A DNA stretch of 64,000 nucleotides from Oryza sativa Japonica Group (lineage: Eukaryota; Streptophyta; Magnoliopsida; Poales; Poaceae), in assembly GCF_034140825.1 (NCBI RefSeq), contig NC_089041.1:1312001-1376000 (forward strand), written 5' to 3'. The notes under the pieces are model-generated. The model saw only the letters and a program-made list of their open reading frames with translations, made no database searches and was not told the origin of the DNA. Position 1 is the stretch's first letter. The number at the start of each line of letters is the position of its first letter. The position numbers were made by a program, and so were the translations under genes. This document shows, piece by piece, positions 56,131-64,000 of the stretch.

Positions 56131-59100
56131 TGATGAGGACATCACTTCGTCGGATACGCTCGTAACTTCACACGCTCCAATAATAATTTCAAGTCCAAGA
56201 CCAGTTCGGCCTCCGGAGACAGCACTGACTTCAAACGGACCTAGCGCCTTCATGCTATCTCCGATTTGGGTGATCTTGGACTTCGTGGAAATCTTATCTC
56301 GCTACCTTTCAAACGCATCCGGTTTCATGTCCAAATTCATCTCGAGTCAACGGGAATCACCAAAATAAGACAGTGCTGTTGCTGAAACCGAACTTGGGCC
56401 TTGGGCCTTGTAATAGACTAGGCCCATCCCGGAAGTGTCTCCCTCCACCTCCACAAATTAGCACTTAACCCTAGCTTTATTTTCCTCTATAAATAACTTT
56501 GTATATCCTCAAAAACAATTGGGTTTTGTTTAGTTGAATTTTGCCAAGTGCCATTCACCTTGTCTCTAGTCCTCGCTCGATTAGTCGGCGACTATAGATT
56601 CAGAGCCCCCAATAGTTGGTGTGTTGATTTGCCGGGTCGATTAGATCTACCACTTCAATCGCAACTATTCCTTTGTGCTTAATTCCCTATTTGCAATATT
56701 TAGATTGCATCTTATCTTGTTCTTGCAGTGTTCTCTCGTTTGCATTGCAGGGATCATCAACCGCGCGTCACGGTTGGTACGACATCGTTTGTGGTGTAGC
56801 GATTGCACGGCGTCCTGGATTTGTTCTGGTTGGTAGCCACATCGCAAACGTCGCACTCGATCAAAGCGAGAGTTATCCCCCTCACCAGAAGATCGGGCCA
56901 CGAGAGAGAGCGTCATCAGTTGGTATCAGAGCTTCAGTTGCTTGGTGAGGATTTTAGTTTTGTAATTTTTTTCCCATCGTCTACCATACAGCCGCAATAT
57001 TTTTTTCCATCACCAAACTTTAGTTTGAGCCTTTCAAATTTCATTCAGTATTGTGTTCTTGAGTTTTGGTCCATTGTCGTGTCGAAAGTGCTGGTTTTAG
57101 TCGTAGCTCAGTCTGAGTTTTGAGCTTTGCATTTGGTCGTCGTCGTCTCGGTTGAGCAGTAGATCGGTTTGAGAGAAAAAAAATCCAGAGTTTCTGTTGG
57201 GTGAGATTTCTTTCCAGTGCATGCATGCATGGAATCGCGGTACGTGGTTACCAAATAAATAGCGCCTCAAATCAGGGACTAATCTTGGTTATTTCCTAGT
57301 TAGTTTCTGTGTCTATCCGAAGTGCATGTGCCAAGGATCGGTTTCCATATTCCTGGCACCACCCAAATAGGAGGTACGTAGTTTTCTCTGTAACTACACA
57401 TTCACACGCACAAGCACCTGGTTGGTTGGTCTTTGGTCATTTGATTTTTTTTTCTTCTAGGCTTGAGTCCTTTGTAATCTTATTTACCAGCTATTCCATT
57501 TGGTAGATACCGCTTGCCAAAAAAAAAAGAAATAAAGAAAAGGCAGAAGGTGCAAAAAAAAAAAGAAAAAAAAAGAAAAAAAGAGCCGCACCAAAGAAAA
57601 AACAGAAAAAAAGAGAAAAAAAATCAGAAAAAGAAAGAGTGGAATTTTTTTTGTTGGAATCTTGGAGAGAGTTGCTTACTATAGCGAGTTGTGGATTGTC
57701 CGAGTGTGATCATTTGCTTGCTTAAGCTAGGATTGAGTCTAGGCTACGCCAGCAATTTTGACTAGTACTTTGGACTATTATTCAATTTCGCAAATCTGTT
57801 TGATTTTTGCTATTCCTTGTGATATAGTTAAGCCTACCAAGATCCACATACTCCTAACCTTTACAGGTCCGGCCTTGCAATTGCTCCACTCATCAAGCGT
57901 GTCATTGTGCCACGAACCAGCCACGGTGATTGACCTGTTTTGCATTCTTTGAGAATATTATAAGAATTTGGTATATGCTTGAGTGTTGAGTGCCTTCAAA
58001 AGCTCCACATATATATAGATTGTTAGGAACTGACACTTTCTTGTGAGTTTCTTTTGCTTGCTAACGATGTCAGGTACAAGTTCCGACGAACCAACACTGG
58101 AGAATCTAGCGCATAAACTGAAGGGTATGGAAAATTGGTATGAAGAGTTGATGCGTAATAGTAAATCATACAAGGAAAGCACAGATAAACATTTAAAAAC
58201 CTTAAGTGAAAGCCTGGTGAAAGTAGTGGATCAAATTGAGAAAATGAATCAATCACATAAACAATTAACTGAAAACATTCAGAATATGATTATTGAACAT
58301 GAAAATATTGTGCGACGCATTGGTTTACTTGAGGCTGCAGGTGAAGAAGGTGCAGGTGCCACTGCTCATCGACACCAAATATATGACGATGAAGACGAAG
58401 AGCAATCTGTTGCTGATGATGTGGAGGAAGACGAGAGTGTTGGAAATAGAAGACAACGTCGAGTTAGGGACAAAGATGATCCTTTATCTAAGGTAAAATT
58501 TACTATGCCTTCTTTTGATGGTAAGTTTGAGCCTTCTGTTTATCTAGATTGGGAGTTAGCTGTTGAGCAAAAATTCTCTTGCTATGATTTTCCTGATAAT
58601 AAGAAAGTTAAAGCTGCCAGTAGTGAATTTACCTCCTTTGCATCTCTATGGTGGAATAATATATGTGGTAGAGGACTTAGACCTAGAACATGGGATGATA
58701 TGAAACGTACAATGAGGTCTAGATTTGTTCCTTCTTACTATGCTCGTGACATGTTAAATAAACTGCAACTTTTAAGACAATGTTCCAATTCTGTAGAAAC
58801 ATACTATCAAGAGATGATGATTGCTTTGTCACGATGTGATTTGCAAGAAACTGAGGATGCTAGAATTTCTAGGTTCTATGGAAGTCTTAATAGAGAGATT
58901 CGGGATATTCTTGAATATAAAGAATACAATACCATGAATAGATTATTCCATTTTGCATGCAAAGCTGAAAGAGAAGTGCAGGGACGCAACAAGCATAGAA
59001 GTTCTTTTGCAGGTGCTACTTCCACACGACAGTCAACACCACGTCAAGCTACTACTGCCGTTCGTTCACCTACTTCTACGCCATCCAATGCTCAAGAAAA

Positions 59101-60040
59101 AAGCAAAAACGCTTCAGTTCAGACTCCAGCCAAGAGTGCAACTTCAGTAGCTTCCACTGGACGTACCCGTGATATTACATGTCATAAGTGCCATGGCATT
59201 GGACACATTGCACGTGACTGTCCAAATCGGCGAGCTCTATTTGTGAATGATGATGGTGAGTATACTTCTACTAGTGATTGTGATGATGAATATGCTTTAG
59301 CTGCCACTGACCACGCAGGAGGACAAGATAATGATGACATCGAGGAAGTCCATTTGCATCCAGAGTCGCTAGATCAGTATCCTAGCCTAATTGTCAAGCT
59401 AGCACTTAGTGCTAAAGAGAAGTGTGAAGAGCAAAACCAATGTCACAATTTGTTCCAAAGCAAAGTTCTTGTGAAAGACCATACCGTCAAAATGATTATT
59501 GATAGCGGGAGTTGCAACAATTTAGCAAGTGAAGAGATGGTCAAGAAGCTTGGCTTGACTACCCATCCACCTCCACGAATTAGCACTTAACCCTAGCTTT
59601 ATTTTCCTCTATAAATAACTTTGTACATCCTCAAAAACAATTGGGTTTTGTTTAGTTGAATTTTGCCAAGTGCCATTCACCTTGTCTCTAGTCCTTGCTC
59701 GATTAGTCGGCGACTATAGATTCAGAGCCCCCAATAGTTAGTGTGTTGATTTGCCGGGTCGATTAGATCTACCACTTCAATCGCAACTATTCCTTTGTGC
59801 TTAATTCCCTATTCGCAATATTTAGATTGCATCTTATCTTGTTCTTGCAGTGTTCTCTCGTTTGCATTGTAGGGATCATCAACCGCGCGTCACGGTTGGT
59901 ACGACATCGTTTGTGGTGTAGCGATTGCACGGCGTCCTGGATTTGTTCTGGTTGGTAGCCACATCGCAAACGTCGCACTCGATCAAAGCGAGAGTTATCC
60001 CCCTCACCAGAAGATCGTGCCACGAGAGAGAGCGTCATCA
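56131..60040 (+). mobile_element. Ty3/gypsy gag-only LTR retroelement, unit 2 copy (incomplete fossil)
   Basis: Copy of 22978-26887 with the same LTR limits, primer site and gag region (about 58067-59590), and the same CCTGT target duplication. One amino-acid difference from unit 1 is present in gag. The shared target duplication shows that the insertion came before the tandem duplication. Confidence 0.9.
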
Positions 60041-60118
60041 CCTGTACGCACACAAGTTGCCTGATTTTTTTTCCTAGTGGACACACTCGTGTGTAAAAAG
60101 GATATGCTTTGCTAGCTA

Positions 60119-60338
60119 CTTCCTCCGTCCCAAAATATAACTATTTTTTATTTCGACATAGTTTTCGATATGCTATTTTGATTAATAATATCTAAAAAGA
60201 GTTGTATATTATGATAGTTCGTTTAATGATAAATCTAGTAACATCAATTTTAAATGATGTATTTTTTTATTATTTTATTAATAGTTAAAGTTAAAAATGT
60301 TAGACTAGTCTATAAATATTTTTATTTTGGGACGGAGG
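60119..60338. mobile_element. Stowaway-type MITE, unit 2 copy
   Basis: Copy of 26966-27185. Confidence 0.85.
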
Positions 60339-60342
60339 TAAT

Positions 60343-60554
60343 CCCAGACATATGCTTTTTTCTAGATAATGTGACATGGATATGTAGGCCAGAAAATTAA
60401 ACATCAAGTTGCTAAAGAAAGTATGAGGAAGGTAACGTAAGTATGTGTGCCAAGACTAAAGAAGTGTGGATCCATGCATATATGGCTAGTTTGCTACAAT
60501 TAATTGACCACTTATAATTAACTTTAGTTACATTAGTAGGAGTAGTTAGGATTA
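60343..60554 (+). pseudogene. Orphan PR-1 promoter fragment, unit 2 copy (left part)
   Basis: Copy of 27190-27401, again directly followed by the MULE and its AAAAAACTA target duplication (60555-60563). Confidence 0.75.
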
Positions 60555-60950
60555 AAAAAACTAGAGTAAAATACAGTAGCGGCCCTTAAACTTGAGGGCG
60601 GATGTCATCCAGGTCCATTAACTTGCAAATCGTGTAATTAGACCACTAAACTTGCTAAATGTACCATCGCCGGTCCAAAATGCCATTTGACCGCGGTCGC
60701 GCCGACGTGGCATGCCACGTGCACAGCTGAGCTGGACCACACCGTGCGTGACACACCGCCCACGCCTTGTCGTTTTTCATCCAGGCCCCTCTCTTTTTCT
60801 CATTTGGTTTCCACCACTGCTTCTTCTTCCCTGAAGCGCCCAAAATCTAAGCGCCGACTAGGGTTGCGATTGAGGGCAAGTTTCGGCGGCGGAGCAGGTT
60901 GCGGCAGGTTCGTCGGCGGAGCAGGTCTCGGCAGGGTTCGGCGACGGAGT

Positions 60951-61493
60951 ATGTCGTGGCAGGGTTCTTTGGCGGAGCAGGTCTCGGCGGGCTTCGGCGG
61001 CGGAGCGGCTGGGTTGAAGGCGATGGCAGGCTCGAGCTCCAGTTGGAGCACAACACGGTGGGCGACAGAAATATCCAGGCAAGGTAAAACCTTTCCATCT
61101 CCCATTCGGTACCTGGAGAGTACTTTGTTGAAGTCAGTTGGTTTATTCATTTTGAATGTGCAGAATGGTGGATGCAAATTACGGCAGTGGTATGAACCAG
61201 GGACAACGTCGTATTTGAAGCAGGTTTTGAATGATTTAGTCAGCACTGTTCGTGAAGTGAAGACAGAGAACTCTGAAATTAGAGCATCCCTTGCCAACTC
61301 AAGAGCTATGATTGATGGACTTGTCACTGAACGCAATGTCTATGAAGCAAAGAGCAGGGGACAAAAAGAGGAATGTGGCTCAGTTACTAAAATGGCCTAT
61401 AGAATCAAGATGTTAGAAGAGAGTAGAAGATCTATGTTGTCAGTTATTGTTGGTTTTGTAGTAGTCATATTTGCACTATTGCTTCTTAGGTAG
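60951..61493 (+). CDS. MULE accessory gene, unit 2 copy
   Basis: Identical 180-aa frame to 27798-28340 (GRF-like remnant, coiled coil, C-terminal membrane segment). Function unknown. Confidence 0.5.
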   Translation: MSWQGSLAEQVSAGFGGGAAGLKAMAGSSSSWSTTRWATEISRQGKTFPSPIRYLESTLLKSVGLFILNVQNGGCKLRQWYEPGTTSYLKQVLNDLVSTVREVKTENSEIRASLANSRAMIDGLVTERNVYEAKSRGQKEECGSVTKMAYRIKMLEESRRSMLSVIVGFVVVIFALLLLR

Positions 61494-62009
61494 ATACCAA
61501 AGTTTGATGGATATGGATGTATTGGTGCTGGTGTGTTTTGTGTCAGCTGAAATAAGGCACTTGAGTGACCTTTTGTGTATGCTGAATCTGAACCATGTAT
61601 GGAAAATGTATGCTAAATGCTATTATGTGAAGCTGAAATCTGAGATTTTGTTCTGAAAATCGACATCTCTAATTTTTTTCAGCAGACAACTGTTATTTTG
61701 TTCTAGCATATGAAATGTCCTGTAAAACTGTCATATGGAAATAGCAAACATGCATCATGCATTACAGGCAGTAATTTCGCATATTCATCACAATACCAAA
61801 TTTCTGGCATTTAGTAGTATTTCCAGTACTACATTTAGTGAACACATGTCTGGCATCACAAAAATCCCATGTTCTATCACAAAATAGCCACAAGTTTGGC
61901 AGCACAAAATCAAGCAAGCATGCCCATGAAATCCATACAAGGTTGAAATTTTTGCATAACAAAGTACTACTAACACTAAAGGACCATCAAACATATGGTC
62001 TAACACATA

Positions 62010-64000
62010 TCACTTGTTTGTAGCAGTAGCTTTCTTCCTGGGAGCTCTGTTCTTTGAAGTAGTAGCAGCAACTCCTGAAACTCCTTCAGTTGTACACTTC
62101 CTTTTGTTGGCCCTAGATTTTCCCTCTTTTGTTGCTGTGGTCATAGGGGTAGATACTACAGCTGGCTGGTTTGAAAGAATGTACTGGTTATCTGGGAGAG
62201 GACCATGTGTAGTTTCCATTTGACTCACTTGTGATGATTCCTCAAACATCTGTGCAACCATAGGATTAGGAACTTGTGATAGTAATTGGTCATATGCAGA
62301 CTGAGATTGGGTCAGCACCTACAAGTTTACAAAGGTAATTAAGATAGAGTTATAATTAATAGGGTACTGATAATAGAGTGATAAGATAGAGTATTGTTTC
62401 ATTACCTCTACTGGTTCTTGCTCAGATTCATGCAACTCTTCTGTAGAACTTGCAGCTGGGGTCCTACTTGTCTTCAGTTTGGGTTTGAGTCCAGCCTTTC
62501 TCAGTGGGCACCCTTTCTTGTTATGTCCAGGCTCTTTGCAGTAAGAGCAGTGCATCTCCACACCATGCTTGGACATTTTAGGCCCATTTTTTCCCTGTAC
62601 CTCATGTGGTGCTTTCCTCCTAGACTTATGTGGTCTGCCAACCTTTTTCTCATATATTGGAGGCTTCACTTCTGGCCCATTCACCTGAGCCCACTTAGTC
62701 ATATCATTGCAGGGCCAAATGTTAAATGCATATGCTCTGGAGAATGCTTCTAAACTATAGCAGGGTGGAAGAACTGACTCGGCACTAATTCTCTCACTCC
62801 TTAAGCATGAGATAGCATGGTTACAAGGGATGCCTGTTAGATCCCATCTCCTGCAGTCAAAATGTTTAGCACTAAGGTCAACAATGTACTTGAAATTCCT
62901 ATCTTCCACCTGAAAAATCCCTTTCCCGGCTGGCAAAACATAACATGTGTTTGCCATATCTGCATTTTTCAGTACTTTCTTCCTGATCTTGGGGCATATA
63001 GGCCCATGCCATTGCTCTGCCACTTCTTTCTGCTTACTGTAATGCCTACTCATTACTTGGCTTTTGATCTTTTCAAACATACTCAGGATTGGCAATTCCC
63101 TAGCTTCTAAGATGTACTTGTTGAATACTTCACAATTATTGTTCAACAAGATATCACACTTAGGGAATTCACTGAAATAAGCTCTGACCCAAGTTTTAGG
63201 AGGCATCTTTTGAAGCCACTCATATGCATCCTGATTAAGAGATTTCATTTCTTCCATGTTGGCATTCCACTCAACCTCTGAACTTGATCTAGCACATGCC
63301 CATAACTGGTTTTTCAGATTCTCACCTTTGAAATGTACCTGAAAATTGGAGTACAGATGTCTAACACAAAATCTATGTTCTGAATCAGGGAAAATCTGTT
63401 GGACAGCTGGTATAAGACCCTGTATCATGTAAAAACAAACATGGAATTTGAAATATGTCAGATTATAAGAACAAAACTTATAAGACAAAAATAAAGAACA
63501 AGTATACCTTTTGCTTATCAGTCATTATTGTCCATGGGTAGGTATTGTCAATGCCCAGGTCTTCCTTTAGGGTATATAGAAACCATGTCCAAGACCTCAA
63601 TGACTCTTTCTCAACCACAGCTATTGCAATTGGATATATGCAATCATTAGGGTCAATGCCTACTGCTGTTAGGATTTGTCCACCAAATTTAGTCTTGATG
63701 TGGCAACCATCCAAACATATCAAAGGCCTACATCCACTCAGAAACCCTCTCTTACATGCATCAAAGGACATGTAATATGTGCTGAAACAACTGTCTACCA
63801 GGTTCAAAAAGAAGCAACTGCCTGGATTAGACCTTCTTAGCTCAGCCCCATAGTCCCACAACTAATTATATTGTTGAATCTCATCACCATATATGGCCTT
63901 GAAGGCCAATCTCCTTGCCCTGGCTAGCTTGCTTCTAGATGGAGTCAGATTCCATTCTAATTGGACTAACTTTGCAAACCCTCCAAGTGTCATCTTATCA
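62010..64000 (-). CDS. MuDR-type MULE transposase, unit 2 copy (partial, N-terminus outside window)
   Basis: Exons on the minus strand: from beyond 64000 to 63508, then 63419-62406 and 62318-62010. The same DDE, SWIM-like and CCHC regions as in unit 1. The in-frame TAG is also present (63862-63864), so it arose before the duplication. One substitution changes LWNYG to LWDYG. Confidence 0.85.

Larger units (their letters stand above)
49819..64000. repeat. Unit 2 of the 33,153-bp tandem segmental duplication (continues past the window)
   Basis: Matches 16666-30847 base for base apart from four substitutions I found by eye (19406/52559, 20768/53921, 25227/58380, 30702/63855) and no indel. Even the AT-rich spacers and poly-A runs agree in length. 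Spacers not listed separately here hold exactly what the corresponding unit 1 spacers hold. Confidence 0.95.
60564..64000. mobile_element. MULE DNA transposon, unit 2 copy (runs off the window)
   Basis: Copy of 27411-30847: left terminal repeat, accessory gene and the C-terminal two thirds of the transposase. The right terminal repeat lies outside the window. Confidence 0.95.

Overview
The window is nuclear plant DNA and almost certainly rice (Oryza). Genes are intron-bearing with GC-rich grass-type coding ends. Around them lie Stowaway MITEs, a MULE, a Rim2/Hipa-like CACTA element and Ty3/gypsy retroelements. The gene order AINTEGUMENTA/PLETHORA-type AP2 gene, CSLC10, J-domain gene, PR-1 cluster agrees with my memory of the short arm of rice chromosome 7; I could not check this here.

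Left third (1-16665), single copy. The last two exons of an AP2/ERF gene of the AIL/PLT/BBM group lie on + (175-2599). A five-exon CSLC-type glycosyltransferase is on - (4064-6784). A seven-exon gene for a membrane-anchored protein with a C-terminal J domain is on - (12767-15106), with a cluster of TGGGCC/GGCCCA boxes upstream. Spacers hold Stowaway (808-1041, 10800-11057), Tourist-like (8072-8414) and hAT (9385-9872) elements, a (TAA)n tract, and a degenerate 20-bp array (15629-15966).

Right two thirds (16666-64000), a head-to-tail tandem duplication with an exact period of 33,153 bp. Unit 1 is 16666-49818. Unit 2 starts at 49819 and runs off the window. By eye I found only four substitutions and no indel in the 14.18 kb of overlap. 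Each unit starts with two convergent PR-1 (CAP) genes, then a gag-only Ty3/gypsy element (3.9 kb) and an autonomous-type MULE (5,154 bp, 9-bp target duplication). The MULE sits inside an orphan copy of a PR-1 promoter. Unit 1 continues with a third PR-1 gene, a fragment of a phototropin gene, a decayed CACTA element, a second CACTA end, and the 3' part of a chromovirus with a 3.9 kb LTR. The unit junction falls inside that chromovirus.

Functionally the window joins developmental (AP2) and cell-wall (CSLC) genes to an expanding defence-gene array. Five PR-1 reading frames are visible, three distinct. All keep the signal peptide, the CAP fold residues and six cysteines, but they differ at the C-terminal CAPE peptide. 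I found no wholly new system. The most notable features are the very young PR-1 tandem duplication, the split promoter relic, and the PHOT1 fragment at the CACTA border.
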